A stretch of DNA of 64,000 bases from Fimbriimonas sp. (GTDB taxonomy: Bacteria; Armatimonadota; Fimbriimonadia; Fimbriimonadales; Fimbriimonadaceae), in NCBI GenBank assembly GCA_029866005.1, contig JARXAE010000003.1, positions 1-64,000 of the forward strand. Reading direction: 5' to 3'. The first letter of the stretch is position 1; every line of letters starts with the position of its first letter. The translations under genes and the position numbers were made by a program. The notes beneath the pieces were generated by a model, which saw only the letters and a program-made list of their open reading frames with translations, did no database searches and was not told the origin of the DNA. Of this stretch, positions 1 to 7,742 are shown one piece after another.

Positions 1-43
1 TGGATTTGGTTGGGGGGGGGGCGAATTAAATTGCGGTTTTTTG

Positions 44-199
44 TTAGGGGGGGTTTGGTGTTATCAAAACGCCGGGTGGTCCGCCACGCTGCTGACCACC
101 CTGACCGCGTTGTTGTCCTCCACCCTGACCCTGCTGAGCGGCAAAGCCGACCGCTAGGAGCCCAGCGATGGCAATGCCGGTCAACTTTACTGCTTCCAT
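44..199 (-). CDS. N-terminus of a secreted Gly/Gln-rich protein, broken at the window edge
   Basis: Reading from an ATG at 199, the first ~21 residues form a signal-peptide-like segment (hydrophobic AGLLAVGF core). A Gly/Gln/Arg-rich stretch (QQGQGGGQQRGQGG) and a GGPP segment follow, then a stop at 44-46. The start overlaps the end of the YHYH gene by 13 bp, so it reads as the third gene of that operon. The stop falls just after runs of 7 and then 10-11 G at 10-53, so the frame is probably broken by base-call error at a contig end rather than being a true 51-residue protein. The Gly/Gln linker resembles that of the phosphoesterase two genes upstream. The function cannot be told from this fragment. 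Confidence 0.4.
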   Translation of the reverse strand: MEAVKLTGIAIAGLLAVGFAAQQGQGGGQQRGQGGQQRGGPPGVLITPNPP

Positions 200-1428
200 T
201 CGTTCTCCGAAAGGCAGTGGTCGTGATTCTTGTCAGCATGGTGGAGGGCAGCGGTGAAGCCGCTCCGGGCCTCGCTGAGATCAATCTTTCCGTTTCCGTC
301 GAAATCGAATTCTGATGCCTTCGCATCGGCAAACGCTTTGAAGGCTCCAACGAGTTCTCGCTTGGTCGCAAACATTGACCGAACGCGCTCTTCAACTTCG
401 TGCAAGGTGATTTCATAATCCTTGTTCGCATCGAGAGAAACTGCGTTGGCAGCAAAAAACTCGCGCTCATCGCCTCCTCCACCACCACGACGCCCACCAG
501 GACGTCGTTGACCTGGCCGGTAAGTTTCAACGACCTTGCTTCCGTCGGGTGAGACAAACTCGAATCGGTAGTTTCCATCGGTTTGGATTGAGTAGTTGAC
601 GTAATGTGTCTGACCGTTCAGTTCATAACCCAATGACCAACTTTTCTCCCCGAGCTTTTTGAACGTCGTCACTTTTGCGCCTCGCAAGGGAGGCAAAGCG
701 GGGCGGACGGGCTGAGCGAAGGGCTGAGGGTCGACTTGGCCCCCAGCCTCGGTCACTTCGCCGTGGAATCCGCCGTTCAGATACGGATAGGCTTTGGTTG
801 CGTGATAGTGATAGCCGCGATCCCTGGTCGTATGTCCATTAAACTGATCAAGGTCCTTGGGTGCTGAGCCCCCGGTGCAGGTGTACCCATGAATCGCATA
901 GCCATCTAGAGCGTACGCAACTGGCAAATCGTTCCCGAGTTTGGCCTGGAGGTGAAGGGGCGCGATGTGATAGTGGTAGTCGTCCCCACGGCCGCTGTGT
1001 CCGCCGAACTTGTCGAGTTCGCCCGCGACGAGGGTATCGGTTCGTCCATCGTTTTTGATGGGGTTAAAGATGGGAACTCCGTTGGCGGCGATGGCAATCG
1101 CACCTCGGAAGAACCCGGTTTTTGCTGAGAGTGGGTTTGCGGCGGGCTTGGGAAAGAGCGGAAAGCTCCAAGCGTTGGAGCCCGTGTACTTCTGCGGGAT
1201 GGCCACTTGCTGTTGCCATGCGATGATTCCGGCCATGAGCTCGTGGTCGGGCATTCCGTCAGATTCAATGTAGAACTTCGATGCATCGGCGTGCGTTTTG
1301 ACACCGGGGGCAAACGGGGCGAAGCTCTTCGTGATCTCAGCGGCCCTCTTGGCTGCATCCGTTTGGTTCAGAGCGGCAAGGCTGATGACAGCCAGTGCCG
1401 AAACACCGAGGAGTGGGATCGGTTTCAT
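187..1428 (-). CDS. Secreted YHYH-domain protein with three C-terminal EF-hand loops
   Basis: 413 residues. An N-terminal hydrophobic signal segment is followed by the YHYH domain, with two YHYH motifs (DDYHYHIAP and RGYHYHATK) about 50 residues apart. The last ~85 residues hold three EF-hand-like calcium loops (DANKDYEITLHE, DFDGNGKIDLSE, DKNHDHCLSENE). A Gly/Arg-rich linker separates the two parts. YHYH proteins are exported and have no firmly assigned reaction; metal binding through the histidines is likely, and the EF-hands suggest calcium. The ATG overlaps the TGA of the upstream phosphoesterase (ATGA), so the two are translationally coupled and may both act on extracytoplasmic phosphate or mineral substrates (inference). 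Confidence 0.8.
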   Translation of the reverse strand: MKPIPLLGVSALAVISLAALNQTDAAKRAAEITKSFAPFAPGVKTHADASKFYIESDGMPDHELMAGIIAWQQQVAIPQKYTGSNAWSFPLFPKPAANPLSAKTGFFRGAIAIAANGVPIFNPIKNDGRTDTLVAGELDKFGGHSGRGDDYHYHIAPLHLQAKLGNDLPVAYALDGYAIHGYTCTGGSAPKDLDQFNGHTTRDRGYHYHATKAYPYLNGGFHGEVTEAGGQVDPQPFAQPVRPALPPLRGAKVTTFKKLGEKSWSLGYELNGQTHYVNYSIQTDGNYRFEFVSPDGSKVVETYRPGQRRPGGRRGGGGGDEREFFAANAVSLDANKDYEITLHEVEERVRSMFATKRELVGAFKAFADAKASEFDFDGNGKIDLSEARSGFTAALHHADKNHDHCLSENEWKQ

Positions 1429-2897
1429 CTGTTCACCTTTGGTTTAACATCGTAGCTGTAGGCGACCTCGCCATGCTTTCTTCCATTCGTCTCTGCTGCG
1501 GGAAGCCAGGACCGGAGGAATTCAACCTTGGCCTTTTCCGGACCAACCGTAACCTTGACCAATCCGGAGCCGACGATCTTGTCACCAACCGTGTAGGCAT
1601 CGCCGTTGATGAGTTTTTCAGTCACGTCGGATGGGCATGGGCAGGATTGGTAGATCACCCCATCCAGTTCCTGCTTGCAGAAGATATGGTCGTGTCCCTG
1701 GAAGAAGATACTGACTCCGGTTTTGACGAATAGCTGATGAATCGGTATCTCCCAGCCGGGGCGCTTGCTTGCAATGCTCTTCGCGTCACCCCACTCGAAG
1801 GAGGTTGCTCGCTCGACGGCACCGCGCCCGGTCCCCATGACATGGTGGGCGAAGACGAACTTGTACTTCGCTTTGCTGGTTTCCAGTGTCTTTTTGAGCC
1901 ACTTGTACTGAGTGTCACCCAGCGTTATGCCCCACATGTCTCGGCGCTTTTGCCCTCCGTCAGCGCGATTGTCAACCGCATCTTCAGAGTGCCAATAGGG
2001 GTCGATTGTGACGTAGAGGGCATCGCCCCAAGTCCAGGCAAAGTAGTTTCGAAGAAGACCGATGTGCTCAATCGGCTCGGGATTCCCGGTGAAGAAACTG
2101 TCGGGAGCCGGGTTGACGAAGTTGCGATTTCGGGCGTTTTGGGCGAGAACTCCCAGGCTGTTGGGGGTGCCATCCAGGTTTGCTTTGGCGGCCTGTTCAT
2201 GATTTCCGTTCACGAGGTAAATCGGAGCTTGCTTGCCGATAAGCCCCATGTAAGGAACCTGCTTGGTGTAGCAATACTCTACAGCTTCGGGCGTCTTGGT
2301 TTGGAGGGTGTCCACGCTGAAATCGTCGCCAAGCATAATGAAGAAGTCGGGGTTGTAGCTGGCTGCCGTTTGGTAGGTCTTCTCGTAGAGACTGGGGTCG
2401 TTCATTTTGCCCATTCGCTCGGGGTGGGAATCACCTTGAACGAAGACCGTATAGGTTGATCCCGCTACTCGGGCGGTTTGAAATCGGTATTGGGGACCAG
2501 TTTTTTTCTCGCCACTTTCGGTGTACTTGAGCGAGTAAGTGTAGGACGTGTTTGGCTTGAGGCCCGTGATGGTGAGTTGTGTCGGAGTGCCTTTCTTGAA
2601 GGCTTGGGAAGAAGTTTTGCCGGTTGGCGATCCTCCTTCGGGGCCGTATTCAATGTAGCCTTCGAAGTCCATTCCGGGGTGGATAGCCATTGAAATCTGT
2701 TTGTCCTCACCATTTCCGAGGATGATGCTTGCAACTGGCCAGGCAGCTTTCGCGGGGGGATAGATGCGATTCCGCCCTTGTCCTTGACCCCGTTTTTGGC
2801 CTCCACCACCTTGGCCCTGTTGAGGAAGTAGTGCAAACGATCCCGCTACGAACAGTGCGGCAAAACCCGCGATGATCAGCTTTGATTTCCCGCTCAT
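1425..2897 (-). CDS. Secreted metallophosphoesterase (purple-acid-phosphatase type) with Fn3-like N-domain
   Basis: 490 residues. It begins with a signal peptide and a Gly/Gln-rich linker (QQGQGGGGQKRGQ). A beta domain at roughly 60-145 resembles the purple acid phosphatase N-terminal domain (GLKPNTSYTYSLKY). The calcineurin-like catalytic domain has the metal-ligand set in order: GDSH, GDD, GNHE, AHH and GHDH. It should hydrolyse phosphomonoesters or diesters outside the cytoplasm using a dinuclear metal centre. It is the first gene of a minus-strand operon with the YHYH/EF-hand gene. The start is fixed by TAGGCT exactly 6 nt upstream. The substrate is unknown. Confidence 0.85.
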   Translation of the reverse strand: MSGKSKLIIAGFAALFVAGSFALLPQQGQGGGGQKRGQGQGRNRIYPPAKAAWPVASIILGNGEDKQISMAIHPGMDFEGYIEYGPEGGSPTGKTSSQAFKKGTPTQLTITGLKPNTSYTYSLKYTESGEKKTGPQYRFQTARVAGSTYTVFVQGDSHPERMGKMNDPSLYEKTYQTAASYNPDFFIMLGDDFSVDTLQTKTPEAVEYCYTKQVPYMGLIGKQAPIYLVNGNHEQAAKANLDGTPNSLGVLAQNARNRNFVNPAPDSFFTGNPEPIEHIGLLRNYFAWTWGDALYVTIDPYWHSEDAVDNRADGGQKRRDMWGITLGDTQYKWLKKTLETSKAKYKFVFAHHVMGTGRGAVERATSFEWGDAKSIASKRPGWEIPIHQLFVKTGVSIFFQGHDHIFCKQELDGVIYQSCPCPSDVTEKLINGDAYTVGDKIVGSGLVKVTVGPEKAKVEFLRSWLPAAETNGRKHGEVAYSYDVKPKVNR

Positions 2898-2903
2898 TTC
2901 CTT

Positions 2904-2909
2904 AGCCTA
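2904..2909 (-). promoter_or_regulatory. Leaderless -10 (TAGGCT) of the phosphoesterase gene
   Basis: TAGGCT lies 6 nt before the ATG at 2897, so transcription would begin at or next to the A of the start codon. The spacer AAGGAA could also act as a very close SD. Confidence 0.5.
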
Positions 2910-3060
2910 ACGGTTTATCACCAGGCGGGTTTAGAAGAAGTTGTTTGGAAATCATTTGGATTCTTCCGCGGCCCGAGAATTGACCGCATTTTTACGATGT
3001 TTTTCGAGGCGACAACCGATAATTAAAGCAAGAACCTCTTTGCTGAGGAATGGGAATTCT

Positions 3061-4353
3061 ATGAACAAATCGCCTTTCATTCTTGGTCTCGCAGCTCTCT
3101 TGATCGCGGGTTGTGCGGGCTCGGCCACGCTTTCGGGTTTGACTGACCCGGTTACCAATGCTATTCAAGGGCAGGCGGCTCTGGATGCGGCGCTCGGACT
3201 TCCCGCTTCGAGCGATCCAACTCAGCAGTTGAGCGACGCGGTTTACAAGCTAAATACGGCTTACAGTCAGCAGCCGACGCCGACCCGGGCGGCGGGATTT
3301 GCGGTGGCTTCGACGGCAAAGCTGGCAAACGATTTAGCAACCTTGTTTGGAACCGAGATTAGTCGAAGCGGCAAGACAATCTCTAACCCGACGGTTCGGA
3401 AGATTGTTGGACTTCTGGCTCCTTGGAAGCGAGAGGACGAGCTTTCCGGTTCATTCAGCCCAGTTTCGATTTTGACCGATTCGATTTCCGAGCCCGCCGA
3501 GACTTCCCGGGCGTATCCGGATGACCCAACTCCTGTTCAGGTGAAAACGGCTCTTGAGGCAACTCTCAGAGACCTCGCCCGAATCGTCGACATTTTGACC
3601 GACGCCAATATCGATGCAATTGATGCGGCCAACTTCACCATCATTGACCCGAAAGGCACTGGGGGAGCACGAGTCAGGATCGGGAAGGCTGACCTTTTGA
3701 TTCTTCGGGCTAATGCCGAGCTGGTTTGCTCTTATCTCAACTTTGCGTTGGGTTATGACATTACATTTAGCTCATCAAACTTTGATTCGAGCCGTACGTT
3801 GGCCACTGAGTTCGCGGCGGATGTGACGTCTGGAGCAACGGTTCCAGCATCACGGCTCCTTCCGCCTGCCCCGTTCCTTGGGTTGGCGAGCAATGGAGTT
3901 GCTAGCATCACTTCGGCGAAGGCGAATCTTGCAGCTGCGAGTGCTGATCTTGGAGCGGCAGCGACGAACATCATTGCACGAGGTGCTTCGACGGGATCTC
4001 CACGATGGTTCGCCGAAGCGATCAACCTTCCCGCAAGCGACCTTTCGAATGTTTCGACTGAAGTGAACAACTACTTGACGACCACGACGAATGTGACGAT
4101 TGGCGGCACTTCAACGGGAGTTACGGTTGGCAACTTCCTCACGAATCCGACGGCACTTCGCGGGTACTTGCCCAGCTTCACCGTCACATCGGCAGGTGGG
4201 AACTATACGTTCACTCCGGTTGAAGGAAGCTACGACGATAACTTTGGCAACCTATTCTCGACGGGTGTTCGGTACAAGGTTGTGACCCTGAGCGGGTCAA
4301 AGAATCGGCTCGACCTTCTTGCAGAGTTCTTGAATAACCTGCAGGGCAAGTAA
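3061..4353 (+). CDS. Putative lipoprotein of unknown function
   Basis: 430 residues. The ATG at 3061 is preferred over the longer reading from 2941 because GAGGAA sits 10 nt before it and the protein then starts with a lipoprotein signal peptide (lipobox LIAGC, Cys at about 20). The mature part is rich in Ala, Thr, Ser and Asn, with no cysteine clusters or recognisable catalytic motif. It contains long predicted amphipathic helices around 'ASADLGAAATNI'. It is divergent from the phosphoesterase operon and converges on the ThuA-like gene across a strong terminator. I do not recognise the family. It is probably anchored in the outer or inner membrane facing the periplasm. Confidence 0.75.
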   Translation: MNKSPFILGLAALLIAGCAGSATLSGLTDPVTNAIQGQAALDAALGLPASSDPTQQLSDAVYKLNTAYSQQPTPTRAAGFAVASTAKLANDLATLFGTEISRSGKTISNPTVRKIVGLLAPWKREDELSGSFSPVSILTDSISEPAETSRAYPDDPTPVQVKTALEATLRDLARIVDILTDANIDAIDAANFTIIDPKGTGGARVRIGKADLLILRANAELVCSYLNFALGYDITFSSSNFDSSRTLATEFAADVTSGATVPASRLLPPAPFLGLASNGVASITSAKANLAAASADLGAAATNIIARGASTGSPRWFAEAINLPASDLSNVSTEVNNYLTTTTNVTIGGTSTGVTVGNFLTNPTALRGYLPSFTVTSAGGNYTFTPVEGSYDDNFGNLFSTGVRYKVVTLSGSKNRLDLLAEFLNNLQGK

Positions 4354-4364
4354 GGCCCTTATTG

Positions 4365-4396
4365 AATCCCCTCTCGACTTGGGTCGAGAGGGGATT
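4365..4396. terminator. Bidirectional intrinsic terminator
   Basis: A perfect 14-bp inverted repeat (AATCCCCTCTCGAC, loop TTGG) followed by TTTTTG on the plus strand; the A-rich left arm gives a U tract on the minus strand. It lies between two convergent genes and probably serves both. Confidence 0.9.
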
Positions 4397-4403
4397 TTTG
4401 TGT

Positions 4404-5150
4404 TTAGCTGAGCTTGCCGGTCCAACGGATTCCGTTGTAGATGACCTTGAGGACGTTGTCCAGCTTGTAGGTTGGGTACGTTTCGTGTCCGGGGCGGAAG
4501 TAGAAGACTCGGCCGATTCCTTCGCCTTGTCCGACGCCTTTGCCGGGGCCGGAGGTGAACTCGGGGTCGATTCCATTTCCGACGGTCCAGACCAGGCCGC
4601 AGGGGAAGGTTTCGTTTCCGACGCTGAAGAGGGATTGGAAGATCATCTGCTCGGCGGGAGGCACATCGAACGGTGAGCCGTACATCTCTTCGGCTTCGAT
4701 GACGAAGTCTTCGATGCCTTGGGCGATGGGGTGCCATGGGGCACAGACTCGGATCGTCTCGCGGTCGTCGGCCTCGCGCCAGCCGCCTTTGAGGTGTCCG
4801 GTGCAGCCGAGGACGGCTTTAAAGGTCTTGCTATAGTGGCCCGAGTGGAGGCACACGAAGCCCATTCCCTTCTCGTGGACTTGGGCTTTGACCATCTCGG
4901 CGATTTCGTCGTTGACTTCGCCGTGGCGGGCGTGGCCCCACCAGACGAGGACGTCGGTGTTGTCGAGGACTTCTTTGGTGATGCCTTGGTTCTCTTCGTC
5001 GAGGTTGGCGACTTTAATCTCGAGTTCTGCGCTTGCGTCGAGGGCATCGACTCCAGCTTTGATCGCTCCGTTGAGGCTGTCGGGATAGATTTCGAAGGAA
5101 CGGTGCTGGGGGTTTTCATCCCAGATCAGGACTCGGAGTTTGTTGGACAT
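4404..5150 (-). CDS. ThuA-like domain protein (trehalose utilization family)
   Basis: 248 residues spanning one ThuA domain, a class I glutamine amidotransferase-like fold. Typical features are LRVLIWDENPQH at the start, a DVLVWWGHARHG strand-turn, GMGFVCLHSGHYSKTF around the position of the nucleophile elbow, GGWREADDRE, and a C-terminal GRVFYFRPGHETYPTY. There is no signal peptide, so it is cytoplasmic. ThuA proteins are linked to sugar (trehalose, 3-keto-glucoside) catabolism, but their reaction is poorly defined. It stands alone as a monocistronic gene. The start is supported by TAATCT 6 nt upstream. Confidence 0.85.
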   Translation of the reverse strand: MSNKLRVLIWDENPQHRSFEIYPDSLNGAIKAGVDALDASAELEIKVANLDEENQGITKEVLDNTDVLVWWGHARHGEVNDEIAEMVKAQVHEKGMGFVCLHSGHYSKTFKAVLGCTGHLKGGWREADDRETIRVCAPWHPIAQGIEDFVIEAEEMYGSPFDVPPAEQMIFQSLFSVGNETFPCGLVWTVGNGIDPEFTSGPGKGVGQGEGIGRVFYFRPGHETYPTYKLDNVLKVIYNGIRWTGKLS

Positions 5151-5156
5151 CGGATT

Positions 5157-5162
5157 AGATTA
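5157..5162 (-). promoter_or_regulatory. Leaderless -10 (TAATCT) of the ThuA-like gene
   Basis: TAATCT, 6-nt spacer AATCCG, then ATG at 5150. No SD-like sequence is present. Confidence 0.55.
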
Positions 5163-5260
5163 TGGAACGTTTGCGGTTTGAGGTTGGCGAAGTGCGGAGA
5201 GAACTGCGACGGTTTTTGGTGGGGAACTAGGTTCAACTCCTTCATTTTTCTGCGTTCTTG

Positions 5261-5280
5261 GTGGGGACAAGTGGGGACAA
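5261..5280 (+). repeat. Two tandem copies of GTGGGGACAA
   Basis: Perfect 10-bp direct repeat. A related GGTGGGGAAC lies at about 5217-5226, so the patch holds three G-rich near-copies. They could be iteron-like or integration-site sequence, or chance. Confidence 0.5.
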
Positions 5281-5431
5281 ATTGGCGGTTCCTCATCCTG
5301 CCCGATGCCACACCCCACCCAAGACGCCACTGATTCCGCCGCATTCGCTCTGGAACCAGTGTCGCCTTGGGACCCGCGCCCCACGGTTGAGATCCCCGTA
5401 GAGGAGGTGCGAGGATGCTGAAGTGCTCTAT

Positions 5432-6535
5432 TCATGCGAGGGTGAAAGTGTTTCCAACTTTTCGGACGTGTCCGGTGGCCATGAGAATTGCAAGGCGTTT
5501 ATAGCTACGCTTTGCGGTGAGTCCGGTTTGGACGACAAGTTCTGAAACGGTCTTTGATCCAGATTTGAGAGCCTTCAGGATTGGTTTGGTGCTTTCGTCT
5601 TGGGGATGCATGTCGGTTAGCGGATCGAGGAGATGTGGTTTGAATGTGGTTTCGTCGGTGCTTGCGAGGTAGCGGGTTTGGGTGGCGTTTGCGCCTCTGC
5701 CGAAGGACTGCCATTTGATGATGCGGCAGTGTTCTCTTTGCTGGTAGGTCATCAGGATGGTTTGGCTGACGGCGGCTTGGAGTTGGGTGTGGTCGGCGAT
5801 TCTGGTTCCGTAGGCGTTGGTGTGGTGGATGATGATGATTCGTCCGGCTCGTTCTGAGATTCTCTTGAGGGGGTTGAGGAGTTTTCTCATGGCGCGGGCG
5901 TCGTTGGTTCTGGCGTCGAGGAGGGCGGCGTGGAATGAGTCGATGATGACGGTTGCGTCGCCTCGGTGCTGGATGAGGAAGTCTTCGATTTCGATATGGG
6001 CGGCCTTGGTATTGATGGGTTCCATTTCGGTGGTGAGGAAGATGGGGGTTTTGTCGGTGATGTCTCTGTGCTTGGCGAAGGCTTCGCTGATTTCTCTGGG
6101 TGAGTCGTCGAAGCTGATGTAGCCGACGGATTGTTTCTTGGTCTTTTGTCCGGCAAAGGGTTTTCCGGTGGCGATTGCTTTGGCGAGCGCGATTGCGATG
6201 GTGGTCTTTCCGATCTTGGGTTGTCCGGCGAGGACGATGAGGCTGTTTTGGGGGAAGATGTCTTCGTCGAGGGGGATCCGGTTGTGGCGGGGGGCCTTGA
6301 TCTGATGGAAGGATGAGTAGGGTTTGGATTTGAACGTCCGGGGGTTCGGGATGACTTGGCTCCTTGGCAGGTAGCCGAAGCAGGTTCCTGAGTCGATGAG
6401 TTCGTCTTGGTCTTTACGGTGCGCGGCCTCTTCTTCTTCTTCGGGGTCGAAGTTGTAGAGTGGGTGGTTTGGATCGTCGGCGTAGTGGTCGCGGGACCAG
6501 AAGTCGGGGGCGTTATTGTCGTCGATGAAGCGCAT
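5432..6535 (-). CDS. RepA-like AAA/RecA-fold ATPase with C-terminal winged helix
   Basis: 367 residues. A polar, Glu-rich N-terminus (DPEEEEEA) precedes a RecA-type ATPase core at about 90-270. The core has Walker A GQPKIGKTT, a GYISFDDSPRE segment, a hydrophobic Walker B strand ending in ATVIIDSFHA, and a sensor-like GRIIIIHHTN. This resembles plasmid/phage RepA helicases and the AAA_25 family. The last ~60 residues (SKTVSELVVQTGLTAKRSYKRL) look like a winged-helix DNA-binding domain. It probably binds DNA and uses ATP in replication or maintenance of a mobile element, though no partner, integrase or origin is evident. Codon choice favours C-ending codons more than neighbouring genes, which hints at transfer. 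Confidence 0.75.
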   Translation of the reverse strand: MRFIDDNNAPDFWSRDHYADDPNHPLYNFDPEEEEEAAHRKDQDELIDSGTCFGYLPRSQVIPNPRTFKSKPYSSFHQIKAPRHNRIPLDEDIFPQNSLIVLAGQPKIGKTTIAIALAKAIATGKPFAGQKTKKQSVGYISFDDSPREISEAFAKHRDITDKTPIFLTTEMEPINTKAAHIEIEDFLIQHRGDATVIIDSFHAALLDARTNDARAMRKLLNPLKRISERAGRIIIIHHTNAYGTRIADHTQLQAAVSQTILMTYQQREHCRIIKWQSFGRGANATQTRYLASTDETTFKPHLLDPLTDMHPQDESTKPILKALKSGSKTVSELVVQTGLTAKRSYKRLAILMATGHVRKVGNTFTLA

Positions 6536-6672
6536 TCATCTAATAGTCATTTCAGGCGGGGATTGTCAACCTGGTTTTGTGCATTTGGCTTGTCGTAACT
6601 CCTTGATTGGATCAGGGGAACCGCAGGGTCGGCATGGATACTTGGGGGTAGCAGTTTCGTTTAGAGACACAC

Positions 6673-6697
6673 AGACCCTCGGCCCCGCCAAGGGTCT
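6673..6697. repeat. Inverted repeat, 11-bp arms
   Basis: AGACCCTCGGC and GCCAAGGGTCT pair with one mismatch (G-U possible in one RNA strand) around a CCC loop. No T tract follows on either strand, so it is not a clear terminator. It could be an operator or an RNA structure. Confidence 0.5.
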
Positions 6698-6848
6698 GGT
6701 AAACCTCTACGACCAATCAATGAAATACGCTCTTAGCCAGTACAATATAGATTGTAAGTTTATATACACCTGGCTAACCTACGAAGCAAACCGAGGGGGA
6801 GTTCATTGTGCAACGAACAACTTTAAACTGCCCTTTACAGCCTTTCCG

Positions 6849-6867
6849 TACTATTTATTGCCGGGAG
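6849..6867 (+). promoter_or_regulatory. -10 TACTAT and SD GGGAG of the gene at 6875
   Basis: TACTAT (6849-6854) followed by GGGAG (6863-6867), 7 nt before the ATG. This predicts a leader of about 14 nt carrying an SD, in contrast to the leaderless starts elsewhere. Confidence 0.45.
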
Positions 6868-6874
6868 CAAATCA

Positions 6875-7654
6875 ATGAAAAAACCACTTGCCCCTTTCGT
6901 TTTAGCAATCGTTTGGGTGTTGTCAGCAACCTCATACGCTCAACAAGATGCAGATGAGTCGACGGCAGTAATCCTCAAATATCAAGCATACGGTCGGTCG
7001 CATTCGCTGCAATTGGCGCAGTTTGAGTCAAAATTAACCCAACATTTGATCCAGCGGAGGAGTGCTGGACCAGATACCGCACCAGACTTGTGGCTCAGGT
7101 CTTTGTGGGATTTGAACGGCAACGAGCTAAAGGCTTTGTTAGCACAAAATCTAAAAGCACCACTAGCTAGCGTCGGAAAAGGGAAAATGAGCGGGGGCAA
7201 GCTTTTTGCGGAATGCATCAGATTGGCTGATCGACATTTCTGGGATGAAGAGTTGAAGACGATCGCTCGAAAGCGAGTCGAGTGGGCAATTTTGGACAAG
7301 TCTACGTTCGATGGCTCTCTGGTGAATCTCATTATTCTCCGCGGAAATCGCGAAGGATATCTGGAGCCAATGGGTGTTCCCGATATCGAATGGATAGTTT
7401 CTTTTGACCGACATTTCGAGGGACTTTTAGCGAAGACCCCTCCGGCTCAAGAACTGGTCGTTCGCGTCCGTGGAACAAGAAGAGACATCAATGGACAGAT
7501 GGAACTCATGGTCGGACCCGGCGATGACTATGCTCCTCGCCTCAAGAAAGCGATCCGTGACTACTACATCAAAGCAAATGTGGCCGACAAGGCCAGCGTG
7601 ATGCGGCTGTTTAAGAGCCGCCGGTTTGACCCTAGTGTCAGCGAGGGTGGCTGA
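6875..7654 (+). CDS. Secreted protein of unknown function
   Basis: 259 residues with a clean Sec signal peptide (MKKP, hydrophobic core, cleavage after SYA before QQ, about residue 22). The mature part is mixed alpha/beta with charged helices (GNELKALLAQN, DEELKTIARKRVEW) and no cysteines apart from one in FAECIRL. No catalytic motif is recognisable and I cannot place the family. The gene is single. The next gene lies 88 bp downstream in the same direction, behind a small hairpin. Confidence 0.65.
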   Translation: MKKPLAPFVLAIVWVLSATSYAQQDADESTAVILKYQAYGRSHSLQLAQFESKLTQHLIQRRSAGPDTAPDLWLRSLWDLNGNELKALLAQNLKAPLASVGKGKMSGGKLFAECIRLADRHFWDEELKTIARKRVEWAILDKSTFDGSLVNLIILRGNREGYLEPMGVPDIEWIVSFDRHFEGLLAKTPPAQELVVRVRGTRRDINGQMELMVGPGDDYAPRLKKAIRDYYIKANVADKASVMRLFKSRRFDPSVSEGG

Positions 7655-7710
7655 GATAAGGACCGACGCCACAATTCTTTGGCATTGTGGATTTGGATGA
7701 AGCCTGGATT

Positions 7711-7730
7711 GCCATATCTGCGTATATGGC
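7711..7730. repeat. Small inverted repeat upstream of the membrane paralogue pair
   Basis: GCCATAT and ATATGGC around a 6-nt loop, ending 12 bp before the ATG at 7743. It might be an operator or a 5' hairpin. Confidence 0.35.
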
Positions 7731-7742
7731 TGAAATCCTGAG

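Larger units (their letters stand above)
5151..5431. other. 281-bp region without a convincing gene, between thuA-like and the AAA ATPase
   Basis: An open frame of 91 codons (5160-5435, minus) starts in an ATGA overlap with the stop of the AAA ATPase gene, so coupling is formally possible. Its composition (many Pro, Ser, Arg, no hydrophobic core) does not look like a folded protein. The region also carries a tandem 10-bp repeat at 5261-5280. Confidence 0.4.
6536..6874. other. 339-bp intergenic patch, divergent promoters
   Basis: No convincing coding frame; a 120-codon frame at 6516-6878 lacks protein-like composition. The patch holds an inverted repeat at 6673-6697, an AT-rich stretch around 6740-6770, and the promoter of the next gene. 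It separates the AAA ATPase from a divergent gene. Confidence 0.4.

Noticed and set aside
5225-5245. GGTTCAACTCC, resembling a tRNA T-arm
   Set aside because: Flanking bases do not form the 5-bp T stem and no anticodon or acceptor stem can be drawn on either strand.
6516-6878. 120-codon frame overlapping the start of the secreted-protein gene at 6875 (ATGA)
   Set aside because: Its composition is not protein-like, it begins inside the AAA ATPase gene's start, and the gene at 6875 has its own -10 and SD.
7155-7660. Overlapping short minus-strand frames around the 6875 gene
   Set aside because: No promoter, RBS or protein-like composition; fully covered by the secreted-protein gene.
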